From DATLFA01 sp039934635 (lineage in GTDB: Bacteria > Actinomycetota > Acidimicrobiia > Acidimicrobiales > WLNW01): 43,966 bases of DNA. This document shows positions 30,485 through 39,338 of the stretch, in pieces; the stretch's first letter is position 1; each line of letters opens with the position of its first letter. The DNA is taken from the NCBI GenBank assembly GCA_039934635.1, contig JBDTLT010000020.1:1-43966 (forward strand), written 5' to 3'. The position numbers were made by a program, and so were the translations under genes. The notes under the pieces were generated by a model that was not told the origin of the DNA, did not search any database, and was given only the letters and a program-made list of their open reading frames with translations.

Positions 30485-32601
30485 CGACACTGGGCCTGCG
30501 TACCGACCCCATCACGCTCGAAGTCTTGCGCCACCGGCTCGAGGCAATCGGTGAAGAGGGTGCGAACACCATCGAACGCACCGCCATCAGCCCGGTCGTG
30601 ACCGAGTCCAAAGACTATTCGTGCACCATCCTCGATCGAGACGGCGGACTGCTCGTCGGCGCAGGCAAGATCGACTACCACTTCTACGCGGCGTCGAGTG
30701 CGGTGCACGCGACGATTGCGACGCACGGCGATTCGATCGGCGCGGGCGATGTATTCCTGGCCAACGATCCGCACAACGGTGGTGGGCTGCACGCGCAAGA
30801 CGTGATGGTGCAACGCCCGGTCTTCGTCGACGGTGAACGCGTCGCGTGGATCGTCAACTCGGCGCACCTCATGGATATGGGCGGCATGGTGCTCGGCTCA
30901 TGGGCGCCGGCCGCTACCGAATGCTTCCAAGAGGCGCTGCGATTCCCGCCGGTGCGGTTGGCGAATCGCGGAGTCGAAGCGAGCGACATCTTCGCCATCT
31001 TCCGCAACAATGTGCGCTTGTCGGCGCTCGTCGAGATGGACTTGCGCGGTTTGGTCGCCGGTTGCCACGTCGCCCACGAAAAGATCGCCGCGCTCGTGTC
31101 CGAGATCGGCAACGAGCACTTCGTCGATGCCGTCGAAGACATGTGCGATCTCACCGAGCGCGAGTTGCGGCGCCGCATCGAAGCGCTCGAAGACGGTGTA
31201 TATCGCGCAGTCAGTTGGACCGAATGGGACGACGAGTTCTTCGTCGTGCCGTGCACGCTGACGATCGAGGGCGATCACCTGCACTTCGACTACACGGGCG
31301 CGGCGCCTCAGGCGCAGCATTTCTTCAATTCCAAGCCATACATCATCGCGAGCGGCCTCGTCGGCGAGATCTGCAAGTTGCTCGCACAAGACCTGCCGTT
31401 CAATCGCGGCGCGTTCCGCCCGGTCGACCTCGATTGCCCGAGCGGCACCATCGTCAACAGCGAGCCGCCCGCGCCCGTCGCCGCCGCACACATGGATGTC
31501 GCGTTCAACGCGGCCGAGGTCGGTATGCGCGCCTTGATGATGGCGGTCGCTGCGACACCGGGCAGCCCGGCGGCGCAGTATCTCTGCGGGCCGACCGGTG
31601 GTTCGGCACTCGCCACGCACACGTGGTCGGGGCAAGGGCTTTCGGGCATGCCCGACGGCTGGGCGATGATGGACGGCTGCTTGGCCGGCGCGTCCGCCGG
31701 CAACGACCGCGACGGCACCGATCTCGGCTCGTGGATGGTCGCCGCCAACGGGTCGCTCGAGATGATCGACGTCGAGGTGGCGGAGTCGTGGTATCCCATC
31801 CTCGTCGACTTCAAGCGCGCTCGTCCCGGGGCATACGGCGCCGGCACCTTCCGCGCCGGCGCCGGTTGCAACATGGCCTACTCGTTGCACGGCACCTCGC
31901 AGCTCTTCGGCGTGATGCTGGGTATGCGCGAACGGCTGCCGCTCGTCGGCATGGCCGGTGGTGCGCCCGGCGCGGTCACCGAGTTCGTCATGCACGATGC
32001 GGCCGATGGCTTCCACCGCATCGGTGGCCACGCGAGTGATGTCATCCTGCATCCGGGCGAGGTGTTCGAGTTTCGGTGCGCGTCGGGTGGAGGTTACGGC
32101 GACCCGCTCGACCGTGAACCGGCCAGGGTCGCGGCCGACGTCAAGCGCGGACGAGTCACCTTCGACGAAGCACGCACCGTGTATGGCGTGGCGGTCGATG
32201 GGTCGTTCGCGGTCGATCCCACCGCGACCGACGCGACTCGTAGCGAACTGTTGGCGCAACGACTCGCGCGCGCCCACACACCCGCTGTCACCATCGTGTC
32301 CGACGTTGCGGCACAATCCGATGGCCAACCCGCCCAACCGTTGTATCCGGGCGTCGTACAGCGCGGCCGCGTCGCGTTCAGCGCGCGCACGGGTGCGCCA
32401 CTCGCCGTCTCGCCCGCGCACTTCACCGACGGCTGTCCTGTCCTCGAAGATCGGCGATCCTTCGCCAGCGGCTCGGCGGTCGTCACCCGCAGCTACCTCG
32501 ATCCGGGCAGCGGCCACGTGTTGGTCGTCGATGTCGTGCCCGAGGGCGAACCGCGGGCATTCTTCACCGCGCCGCGGCGGTGGACCGACGCGTCGCAATA
32601 G
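30481..32601 (+). CDS. hyuB: Hydantoinase/oxoprolinase subunit B with C-terminal extension
   Basis: The 706-residue protein matches HyuB: DPITLEVLRHRLEAIGEEG at the start, FLANDPHNGGGLHAQDVMV, HLMDMGGMVLGSW, PSGTIVNSEPPAPVAAAH and the ending CASGGGYGDPLDREP near residue 540. Typical HyuB stops soon after that point. Here about 130 more residues follow (PLYPGVVQRGRVAFSARTGA, DGCPVLEDRR), reminiscent of the small accessory domain of ketone carboxylase complexes, though I cannot place it. It is coupled to hyuA by a 4 bp overlap and forms a heteromer with it. Confidence 0.88.
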   Translation: MTTLGLRTDPITLEVLRHRLEAIGEEGANTIERTAISPVVTESKDYSCTILDRDGGLLVGAGKIDYHFYAASSAVHATIATHGDSIGAGDVFLANDPHNGGGLHAQDVMVQRPVFVDGERVAWIVNSAHLMDMGGMVLGSWAPAATECFQEALRFPPVRLANRGVEASDIFAIFRNNVRLSALVEMDLRGLVAGCHVAHEKIAALVSEIGNEHFVDAVEDMCDLTERELRRRIEALEDGVYRAVSWTEWDDEFFVVPCTLTIEGDHLHFDYTGAAPQAQHFFNSKPYIIASGLVGEICKLLAQDLPFNRGAFRPVDLDCPSGTIVNSEPPAPVAAAHMDVAFNAAEVGMRALMMAVAATPGSPAAQYLCGPTGGSALATHTWSGQGLSGMPDGWAMMDGCLAGASAGNDRDGTDLGSWMVAANGSLEMIDVEVAESWYPILVDFKRARPGAYGAGTFRAGAGCNMAYSLHGTSQLFGVMLGMRERLPLVGMAGGAPGAVTEFVMHDAADGFHRIGGHASDVILHPGEVFEFRCASGGGYGDPLDREPARVAADVKRGRVTFDEARTVYGVAVDGSFAVDPTATDATRSELLAQRLARAHTPAVTIVSDVAAQSDGQPAQPLYPGVVQRGRVAFSARTGAPLAVSPAHFTDGCPVLEDRRSFASGSAVVTRSYLDPGSGHVLVVDVVPEGEPRAFFTAPRRWTDASQ

Positions 32602-32620
32602 GCGCGCCGCCCACGGCCCG

Positions 32621-33709
32621 CTAGGCCAGCAGCGACAGAATCTGGTCTTCGGCCGCGAAGTCGAACTCGAGCGAGCGGTCGAGCCCCTTGTCGACGAACC
32701 ACTCGTAGGTCTGCTGCACCATCGACTCGAACGTGTACTCGGGCTCCCACCCGATGTCACGGCGCAGCCGGTCGATGCCGAACACCACGCTGCGGTCCCA
32801 TCGATGCAGATGTGGCGCGAGCCGCTGGACGAGCGTCGCGAGGTGGTACTTCTGCCGCGTGCTGCTGGCAGTTTTGACGCCGGTCGCGCTGGGCCGAATC
32901 TCTATGCGCGATTGCATGCGCCCCGCGGCGATGTCGATCTTGCCGTCCCACATGCCGTCCATCACGTCGGCCGGGATGAACACCTTGCCGGCGTCGACGC
33001 CGAGGACGCGAGCGAAAACATCGACATAGCCTTCGCTGGTGTACGCCTGTGATCCGGTCAGGTTGTAGCGCTTGCCGAACGTGACGGGCTGGCCCATCAT
33101 CAACCGCAACGCGCGCGCCTGGTCGTCGACGTGGCCGACCTGACCGAGCGTGCGGCCATCGCCGGGTATCAAGATCTTGCGCCCTTGCAGCAACCGTCCG
33201 AACATGCGCTGCTCGCGATCGGGAATGCCGTTGTGCGGGCCGAAGACCATCGACAGCGCCGCCACCGATGCGGGAAACCCGTTGTCGCGGAACTTCTGGA
33301 ACAAGAACTCTTCGCACAGGATCTTGTGCATGCCGTACTCGTTCTGATCTGGGCTGCGATCGACCGGGAACGACTCGTCGATCGGCAGGATGTCGGACGC
33401 CGCGTAGATCACCGTCGAACTGGCGAATATGTAGTGCCCGATCTTTCCCTTGAATACGTCGTACATGAGCTCGACGTCTTCGGGATGGTAGGCACTCATG
33501 TCGTGTACGCAGTCGAACTCTGCGTCACGAAACAGCTCGTGGATGCGAGCGTGGTCGGTGCGGTCACCGATCACCCGTCGCACCGAACGGGGCAAGTCGA
33601 CCTGCGTCTTGCCCCGGTTGAGGATCGTCACGTCGTGACCGGTCCGCACGAGCTCTCGAACCAGTGCATAACCGTTGAAGAGCGTCCCGCCCATGACCAA
33701 TACGCGCAT
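32621..33709 (-). CDS. NAD-dependent epimerase/dehydratase family protein
   Basis: The 362-residue extended SDR has an N-terminal Rossmann strand MRVLVMGGTLFNGYALVREL, the catalytic YGMHK (Tyr-x-x-x-Lys) and a C-terminal substrate domain ending LRRDIGWEPEYTFESMV. The GGTxFxG dinucleotide loop is the variant of isoflavone-reductase-like or chloroplast-RNA-binding-type SDRs rather than GxxGxxG. The ATG at 33709 is followed by this strand directly; a longer ORF through it overlaps the P450 gene and was rejected. A TACCCT hexamer is 8 nt upstream. It is divergent from the P450 operon and convergent with hyuB (19 bp). Substrate unknown. Confidence 0.82.
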   Translation of the reverse strand: MRVLVMGGTLFNGYALVRELVRTGHDVTILNRGKTQVDLPRSVRRVIGDRTDHARIHELFRDAEFDCVHDMSAYHPEDVELMYDVFKGKIGHYIFASSTVIYAASDILPIDESFPVDRSPDQNEYGMHKILCEEFLFQKFRDNGFPASVAALSMVFGPHNGIPDREQRMFGRLLQGRKILIPGDGRTLGQVGHVDDQARALRLMMGQPVTFGKRYNLTGSQAYTSEGYVDVFARVLGVDAGKVFIPADVMDGMWDGKIDIAAGRMQSRIEIRPSATGVKTASSTRQKYHLATLVQRLAPHLHRWDRSVVFGIDRLRRDIGWEPEYTFESMVQQTYEWFVDKGLDRSLEFDFAAEDQILSLLA

Positions 33710-33717
33710 GGCGTCGG

Positions 33718-33723
33718 AGGGTA
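33718..33723 (-). promoter_or_regulatory. -10 element of the epimerase gene, near-leaderless
   Basis: Minus-strand TACCCT is 8 nt before the ATG at 33709, in the same GGCTACCCT context as the pspA promoter. Confidence 0.5.
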
Positions 33724-33745
33724 GCCGTCGCGGCGACCGGTCATC

Positions 33746-33763
33746 TAATGTTCGCCCTGGGGG
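33746..33763 (+). promoter_or_regulatory. Promoter and ribosome site of the P450 operon
   Basis: TAATGT (33746-33751) puts +1 near 33758, and GGGGG (33759-33763) lies 9 nt before the ATG at 33773. The leader would thus be short, about 15 nt, but carry a G-rich ribosome site, unlike the leaderless promoters around it. Confidence 0.4.
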
Positions 33764-33772
33764 TACTCCACC

Positions 33773-34918
33773 ATGACGACGACGGCGGATTTCATCTACG
33801 ACCCATCGACGGCGCAGTTCCAAGACGATCTCTGGGACGTCTATCGCACGATGCGCGACGAGTATCCCGTCTATCGCCATCCCGTGACGGGCACTTATGC
33901 GCTCTCGCGTTTCGACGACGTGTGGCGGGCCGTGCACGATCACGAGACGTTCTCGAGCGTCGTCGAAGAAGCGCAGAGCCTGTTGCCCCAGATGATCTAT
34001 TTCGATCCACCGAAGCACACGTCCATGCGAGCGCTCGTCTCGCGTGCGTTCACACCCAAGCGGGTCGCGGCGGTCGAAGGCCTTGTCCGCCAGACCGCAC
34101 GCGAGCTGTGCGCCGAGGTCGCCGAGCGTGGCGAATGCGAGCTGCAACACGAGTTCGCGTCGATCCTGCCCAGCGTGGTGATCGCCCGCATGATCGGTGT
34201 CCCCGAAGCGCACATACCGTCGTTTCGCAGCTGGACCGAATCGTTCCTCGAGATCCAGGGCCCGCAAGACTTCGCCGACGCGGCGGGCAAGATCTACGCG
34301 CTGTTCGCGGAGCTGCTCGCCGAGCGGCGGGCTCGCCCCCTCGACGACCTCATGACGGCGCTCATCGACGCCGAAGCCGAAGGCACAAAGCTGACCGACG
34401 AAGAGCTACTGGGGTTTTGCCTGCTACTCATCCTCGCCGGCAACGACACCACGTCGAGCCTCATCGGCAGTGGCATCGCGTTGTTGTCGCAATACGCGGA
34501 CCAGCGCGCGCTGCTCGTCAACGACCCGTCGCTGTGGCCCAATGCCATCGAGGAGCTCAACCGCATGGAGTCGCCGGCCCAGGTGTTGCCCCGCACTACG
34601 ACGCGCGATGTCGAGATCCACGGCACCACGATCCCTGCGGACTCACGGGTGATGTTGATCTGGGGCGCCGCCAACCATGACGATCGCGAATACAGGGACC
34701 CCGAGACGCTCGACGTCACTCGCAAGTTTTCGCGCCATCTCGCGTTCGGCCACGGCATCCACTATTGCCTCGGTGCGAACCTCGCCCGCCTCGAGGCGCG
34801 CGCGGCCTTCGAAGAGTGGCACCGCAACTTCCCCCACTATCGCCTCACCGGCGAGCCTCAACGCATCGTGTCGATCTGGGCCCGGGCCTTCAGCCGCATC
34901 CCGGTTTCCGTACGGTGA
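33773..34918 (+). CDS. Cytochrome P450
   Basis: The 381-residue soluble P450 has the I-helix oxygen-binding motif AGNDTTSS (222-229), the ExxR pair Glu261-Arg264 in EELNRMESP, and the haem loop FGHGIHYCLGANLAR with axial Cys332. It is a bacterial class I enzyme that needs separate ferredoxin and reductase partners; none is in the window. It is first in an eight-gene operon with hydrolases and CoA-ester enzymes, so it probably performs the opening hydroxylation of a pathway. The stop overlaps the HIT-like gene by GTGA. The substrate cannot be inferred. Confidence 0.93.
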   Translation: MTTTADFIYDPSTAQFQDDLWDVYRTMRDEYPVYRHPVTGTYALSRFDDVWRAVHDHETFSSVVEEAQSLLPQMIYFDPPKHTSMRALVSRAFTPKRVAAVEGLVRQTARELCAEVAERGECELQHEFASILPSVVIARMIGVPEAHIPSFRSWTESFLEIQGPQDFADAAGKIYALFAELLAERRARPLDDLMTALIDAEAEGTKLTDEELLGFCLLLILAGNDTTSSLIGSGIALLSQYADQRALLVNDPSLWPNAIEELNRMESPAQVLPRTTTRDVEIHGTTIPADSRVMLIWGAANHDDREYRDPETLDVTRKFSRHLAFGHGIHYCLGANLARLEARAAFEEWHRNFPHYRLTGEPQRIVSIWARAFSRIPVSVR

Positions 34919-35481
34919 GCGAACCGTCGCTACCGCTGCCCGACTACGTCGGCTGGCCCATCTTTCCGTTCGAGGGCGATTTGCGCGTCAAGCAGCCCAC
35001 GCCCCTCATGGCCGAGGACGTCGCGCGCGAAGGCGAAAATGGGCGCACGTGCAAGCACGCGTGCAAGCAACCCGACAGCGCGTACCTCTGGGTCGACGAC
35101 ACGTGGAGAATGAAGACCCTCGAGCCGTCGGCGCTACCCGTGGGTGTGATGCTCGAGACACGCGAGCACGTCGACCTGAGTGACTTCACCCCGGCGCTCG
35201 GCGCGCAACTCGGCGAGCTCATCGTGCGCATCGAGCACGCGATGCAACGCTGCGATGACATCGGTCGTGTGCATGTCAGCCGCTGGGGTGACGGCGGCTC
35301 GCACTTCCATCTGTGGTTCATGGCCCGGCCGAAGGGACGCATGGAGCTCTACGGCTTCGGCCTGCCGCTCTGGTACAAGATCCTGCCGACGTATGACGCC
35401 GATCGCCGCAATGCCAACAATCGCATCGTCGCCGAAGCGCTCGCCGAAACCAGTGGGCACGTCATCGAGGGTGCCGAGTGA
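34915..35481 (+). CDS. HIT-like fold protein
   Basis: The 188-residue protein shows a HIT-like plan: a cysteine pair CKHAC (46-50), VDDTWRMKTLEPSALPVGVM, a helical stretch, then RVHVSRWGDGGSHFHLWFMA with His130 and His132 in place of HxHxH. HIT proteins hydrolyse or transfer nucleotide monophosphates. The motif is incomplete, so nucleotide chemistry is a guess. The GTG at 34915 overlaps the P450 stop and its own stop overlaps the next gene (GTGA both times), so it is firmly part of the operon. Confidence 0.6.
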   Translation: MSEPSLPLPDYVGWPIFPFEGDLRVKQPTPLMAEDVAREGENGRTCKHACKQPDSAYLWVDDTWRMKTLEPSALPVGVMLETREHVDLSDFTPALGAQLGELIVRIEHAMQRCDDIGRVHVSRWGDGGSHFHLWFMARPKGRMELYGFGLPLWYKILPTYDADRRNANNRIVAEALAETSGHVIEGAE

Positions 35482-36041
35482 CCAGCGCGCTGCTCGTCAT
35501 GGACGTACAGGTCGGCATCGTCGATCGCTATGCGAACGACACCGGCCTCATTCCGCGTCTACGGCGCGCCATCGACGCGGCGCATCACGCCTCGATACCG
35601 GTGATCTACGTGGTCGTCGGCTTTCGCAACGACTACGCCGAAGTCAGCCCGAACAACCGTGGGTTCTCGGCCATCGCCGCGACCGGTGCCTACTCCGACG
35701 GCGACGCCAACCGCGTCGTGCATCCTGACATCGCGCCGCAAGCCGGCGACATCATCGTCACCAAGAAGCGAGTCAGTGCGTTCGCCGGCAGCGACCTCGA
35801 CATGGTGTTGCGGGCGCAGCAGGTCGACCACCTGGTCATCAGCGGGATCTCCACGAGCGGCGTGGTGCTGTCCACCATGCGCCAAGCCGCCGATCTCGAC
35901 TTCCGGCTCACCGTGCTGTCGGACGGTTGCGCCGATGGCGATGCCGAAGTGCACCGAGTGCTCATCGACAAGGTGTTCGCCCGTCAAAGCGACGTCGTCA
36001 CGATCGATCAGTGGATCGATTCCTTGAACGGAGGGTCATAG
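35478..36041 (+). CDS. Isochorismatase-fold protein lacking the nucleophilic cysteine
   Basis: The 187-residue protein has the isochorismatase fold: ALLVMDVQVGIVDRY with Asp9, the lysine in VTKKRVSAF (about Lys96) and the cis-peptide region GISTSGVVLSTMRQAADLD. Cysteine hydrolases of this fold carry C in GxxTxxCVxxT; here Val129 occupies that place. True isochorismatases also lack the cysteine but this protein is shorter. It may therefore act on a vinyl ether or be a non-catalytic partner. It starts with GTG overlapping the HIT-like stop. Confidence 0.8.
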   Translation: MTSALLVMDVQVGIVDRYANDTGLIPRLRRAIDAAHHASIPVIYVVVGFRNDYAEVSPNNRGFSAIAATGAYSDGDANRVVHPDIAPQAGDIIVTKKRVSAFAGSDLDMVLRAQQVDHLVISGISTSGVVLSTMRQAADLDFRLTVLSDGCADGDAEVHRVLIDKVFARQSDVVTIDQWIDSLNGGS

Positions 36042-36043
36042 TC

Positions 36044-37012
36044 GTGCGTTTCGTCGTCTACGGCGCGGGCGCGGTCGGCGGCGTCCTCGGCGCCCGTCTC
36101 TTCCAGGCCGACCAAAAGGTGGTGCTCATCGCGCGCGGCGCGCACCATGACGCAATCCGTGACAACGGTCTGCGCCTCATCTGTAACGACGAGGACGTGA
36201 CACTGCCTCTGACGGTTGTCCGCCACCCGAGCGAGTTGACCTTCACCGAGAACGACGTCGTCGTGCTCGCGATGAAAACACAACACACAGCAGCCGCGCT
36301 GGACGATCTGGCTACGGCGGCGCAGGCCGTGCCCATATCCATCGTGTGCGCGCAGAACGGTGTGGAGAACGAACGATTGGCGCTGCGCTGGTTCGCGGAC
36401 GTCTACGCCGTGTGTGTGATGTGCCCCAGCGGCCATCTCGAGCCCGGCGTCGTCGAGGCGTTCGCCTCCCCCATCTCGGGCCTGCTCGACCTCGGTCGCT
36501 ACCCGACCGGCCTCGACGACCGCGCCTGCGCCATCGCGACGTCGATCGACACCACCACGTTCCAGAGCATTCCCCGCGAGGACATCATGCGCTGGAAGTA
36601 CAACAAGCTCATCATGAACCTCACGAATGCCGCGAATGCGCTGTGTGGATCGAGCCCGGCGATCGCCGAGATCTCGGCGCGGGCCCGCGCCGAGGCCGAG
36701 CTCGTCCTGCGGGCCGCGAACATCGACTTCGTGGCGCCGGCCGAAGACACCGAGCGTCGCGGAAACCTGCTGCAGATGAAGCCGTACGGCCCGGACACCA
36801 ATCGCGGGAGTTCGACATGGCAGAGCCTGCGCCGGGGCGCCGGGTCGGTCGAAACCGACTATCTCAACGGCGAGATCGCCATGCTCGGGCGCCAAGTGGG
36901 CGTACCCACACCGGTCAACGAAGTACTGCAACGGTTGTGCTCCCAGTACGCCCGCCTCGGGACCCCGCCCGGCTCGCTCGACCCGGCAGACCTGCTGGCC
37001 CAACTCGGTTGA
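36044..37012 (+). CDS. Ketopantoate-reductase-like (PanE/ApbA) oxidoreductase
   Basis: The 322-residue protein begins with a Rossmann strand RFVVYGAGAVGGVLGARL and has VLAMKTQHT, AQNGVENE, and the helical C-terminal domain with WKYNKLIMNLTNA, where the lysine is the general acid in PanE. The enzyme family reduces 2-oxo or oxidises 2-hydroxy acids with NADP(H). In this operon it is more likely a catabolic 2-hydroxyacid dehydrogenase than a pantothenate enzyme, which is inference. GTG start; GGAGGG lies 8-9 nt upstream. Confidence 0.8.
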   Translation: MRFVVYGAGAVGGVLGARLFQADQKVVLIARGAHHDAIRDNGLRLICNDEDVTLPLTVVRHPSELTFTENDVVVLAMKTQHTAAALDDLATAAQAVPISIVCAQNGVENERLALRWFADVYAVCVMCPSGHLEPGVVEAFASPISGLLDLGRYPTGLDDRACAIATSIDTTTFQSIPREDIMRWKYNKLIMNLTNAANALCGSSPAIAEISARARAEAELVLRAANIDFVAPAEDTERRGNLLQMKPYGPDTNRGSSTWQSLRRGAGSVETDYLNGEIAMLGRQVGVPTPVNEVLQRLCSQYARLGTPPGSLDPADLLAQLG

Positions 37013-37023
37013 AACCGCATAGG

Positions 37024-37053
37024 TACACTCCTCGCGAGCTACACCGCTGGGGG
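37024..37053 (+). promoter_or_regulatory. Possible internal promoter and ribosome site before the SnoaL-like gene
   Basis: In the only wide gap (46 bp) of the operon, TACACT (37024-37029) could act as a -10 and GGGGG (37049-37053) is 5 nt before the ATG at 37059. Confidence 0.35.
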
Positions 37054-37058
37054 TGCAC

Positions 37059-37604
37059 ATGACGATCATCGACAAGGCGCGCACGTGGAAGGTCGTCGAA
37101 GAACGACTCGCGGTCGAGAACGATCCCCACAAACGCAAGCTGCTCGAGATCGTGTACGAGCACATGCTCGCCGAAGCCGCCCCCGACTTCGAGCGGTTGA
37201 TGGCCACGCTCGGTGAGTATCCGAACTATCACCTCTGGGGACCGCAAGGCGACCACGGGCCGAAAGGTCGGGCCGCCGTCGAAAAGTTCTACAGCGACTT
37301 CGTCGCGTCGGGCGCGAACCATCTCGAGTTCGACGTCGATCGCCTCATCGTCGACGACCACGCCGTGATCACCGAAGGCACCATGACGATGCTGTATCCG
37401 GGGCGCACACTCAACGCGATGGGCATCACCGTCGACGACGCCGACGCGTACTTCCTCTACCGAGATCGCATGCTCGTGGTGTGGCCCTTCGATGAGACCG
37501 GCACGCTGATCGGCGAGGACAGCTACTCGGGCCAAGCCGGCTTCATCGGTATCGCCGATCGCAAGGTGCCCAACGAAGACCTTCCCCTCGAGATCAGGAA
37601 GTGA
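37059..37604 (+). CDS. SnoaL/NTF2-like protein
   Basis: The 181-residue protein has the cone-shaped alpha+beta pattern of SnoaL-like proteins: a long N-terminal helical part with YEHMLAEAAPDFERLMATLG, then YHLWGPQGDHGPKGRAAVEK, FDVDRLIVDDHAVITEGTMT and RDRMLVVWPFDE strands. Family members act as isomerases, dehydratases or cyclases on small substrates, or only bind ligand. The ATG at 37059 has GGGGG 5 nt upstream; an in-frame GTG two codons earlier would destroy that spacing. The D-aminoacylase-type gene follows after 4 bp. Confidence 0.75.
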   Translation: MTIIDKARTWKVVEERLAVENDPHKRKLLEIVYEHMLAEAAPDFERLMATLGEYPNYHLWGPQGDHGPKGRAAVEKFYSDFVASGANHLEFDVDRLIVDDHAVITEGTMTMLYPGRTLNAMGITVDDADAYFLYRDRMLVVWPFDETGTLIGEDSYSGQAGFIGIADRKVPNEDLPLEIRK

Positions 37605-37608
37605 CCCT

Positions 37609-39327
37609 GTGTACGACCTGTTGTTGAAGGGTGGCATGGTTGTCGACGGCACCGGCGCACCTGCATACCGCGCCGACGTCGCAATCACCGATGGCGTGAT
37701 CAGCGCGATCGGCGCGGTCAACGAGGCCGCGCGCGAAGTGATCGATGCCGACGGCGCGCTCGTCACGCCGGGCTTCGTCGACCCGCACACGCACTACGAC
37801 GGGCAAGCCACCTGGGACCACCAACTCGCACCGTCGTGTTGGCACGGCGTCACTACTGCGATCCTCGGCAACTGCGGCGTTGGCTTTGCCCCGGTGCGTC
37901 CCGACCGTCACGACTTCTTGATCCAACTGATGGAAGGCGTCGAGGACATCCCCGGTACCGCGCTGCACGAAGGCATCCGGTGGTCGTGGGAGTCGTTCCC
38001 CGAGTACCTCGACGTGTTGGCATCCAAGCCGCGCATCCTCGACATCGGCACCCATCTGCCCCACGGCTCGGTGCGCGCGTACGTCATGGATGAGCGCGGC
38101 GCGGCGAACGAACTCGCTACTGCCGACGACATCGCACGCATGGCTCGCATCGCCGAAGACGCGATGCGAGCGGGCGCGCTGGGCTTTTCGACCAATCGCC
38201 TTCCGTCGCACACTGCGAAAGATGGTCGGCCCGTTCCCGGCACCTTTGCCGACGACGACGAGTTGCTGGCCATCGGGCGCGCCATGGCCCGCGGGGGCGG
38301 CGGCGTGGTCGAGGTCGTCTCGGCCGAGTCCATGGGTGTGGTCGAGGGCGGCTACCGCAAGGACATCGACTGGGCGACCGCGCTGTCGATCGAGACCGGC
38401 CTACCCATCACCTTCTGCTTGACGCAGATCGACAATCACCCCGACCGGTGGCGCGACGTGCTCGGATGGATCGACGCCGCGCGCGCCAAAGGGGCCAACT
38501 TCGTCGTGCAGACCGCCGGTCGGCCGCTCGGCATCCTCGTCGGGCTCACGACAAAGCATCAGTTCAGCGGTCGTCGATCCTTCGACGAGGTCGCGCACCT
38601 GCCGCTGCCCCAACTCGTCGCCGCGTTGCGCGATCCCGCGCGCAAGGCGCGCATCCTCGCCGAATCGAGCGAAGGCGCGGGCATCGGCCGGCTGTTGGGC
38701 CGGCTCGCCGACAAGGCCTGGCCGCTCGACGACCCGCCAAACTATGAGCCCGAGGCGGCCGGCAGTGTCGCCGCGATCGCCACCGACCAAGGTGTCGGCG
38801 TCGACGAGGTGTACTACGACCTCTACCTGCGCCACGAGGGCCGTCAGCTGGTGCTGTTCACCCTCGGCGGCTACGGCAACCGCAACACCGACCACATCGT
38901 CGAGTTGCTGAACTACGACAGCTCCATCCTCGGCCTGGCCGATGGCGGTGCGCACGTCTCGCTCATCTGCGACGCGTCGACGTCGACGTCGTTGCTGTCC
39001 TACTACGTGCGCGATCGTCGACGCGGTCCCCGTCTCGATCTCGAGACCGCAGTGCGCAAGATGACGTCAGGCCCGGCGCGGCTCTATGGCTTGCACGACC
39101 GCGGTGTCGTCGCCGCCGGCAAGAAAGCCGATCTCAACGTGATCGACTTCGACCGGCTCAACGTGCGCATGCCCGAGGTCGTCGGCGATCTGCCGACCGG
39201 CGCCAAACGCATCGTGCAACGCGCCGATGGTTACGTCGCCACGATCGTCGCCGGCACAGTGACGCTGCGCGAAGGCGAAGAGACCGGCGCGCTCCCCGGC
39301 CGCCTCGTCCGCCGTGGGCAAGGCTGA
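37609..39327 (+). CDS. N-acyl-D-amino-acid deacylase-type amidohydrolase
   Basis: The 572-residue amidohydrolase-superfamily enzyme has the D-aminoacylase layout: a small beta domain (MYDLLLKGGMVVDGTGAP), the metal motif PGFVDPHTHYDGQ (His60, His62), the metal-ligand cysteine in LGNCGVGFAPV (Cys89), and SILGLADGGAHVS with the late catalytic Asp. These enzymes remove acyl groups from D-amino acids or cleave related cyclic or linear amides. Starts with GTG 4 bp after the SnoaL-like gene. In the operon it probably cleaves an amide formed or exposed by earlier steps. Confidence 0.88.
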   Translation: MYDLLLKGGMVVDGTGAPAYRADVAITDGVISAIGAVNEAAREVIDADGALVTPGFVDPHTHYDGQATWDHQLAPSCWHGVTTAILGNCGVGFAPVRPDRHDFLIQLMEGVEDIPGTALHEGIRWSWESFPEYLDVLASKPRILDIGTHLPHGSVRAYVMDERGAANELATADDIARMARIAEDAMRAGALGFSTNRLPSHTAKDGRPVPGTFADDDELLAIGRAMARGGGGVVEVVSAESMGVVEGGYRKDIDWATALSIETGLPITFCLTQIDNHPDRWRDVLGWIDAARAKGANFVVQTAGRPLGILVGLTTKHQFSGRRSFDEVAHLPLPQLVAALRDPARKARILAESSEGAGIGRLLGRLADKAWPLDDPPNYEPEAAGSVAAIATDQGVGVDEVYYDLYLRHEGRQLVLFTLGGYGNRNTDHIVELLNYDSSILGLADGGAHVSLICDASTSTSLLSYYVRDRRRGPRLDLETAVRKMTSGPARLYGLHDRGVVAAGKKADLNVIDFDRLNVRMPEVVGDLPTGAKRIVQRADGYVATIVAGTVTLREGEETGALPGRLVRRGQG

Positions 39328-39338
39328 CCGCGAGTGCA

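Noticed and set aside
33748..34680. 310-residue plus-strand frame starting at an ATG within TAATG before the P450
   Set aside because: Overlaps the P450 in another frame, is dominated by Arg, and has no domain; the P450 has all its motifs in the chosen frame.
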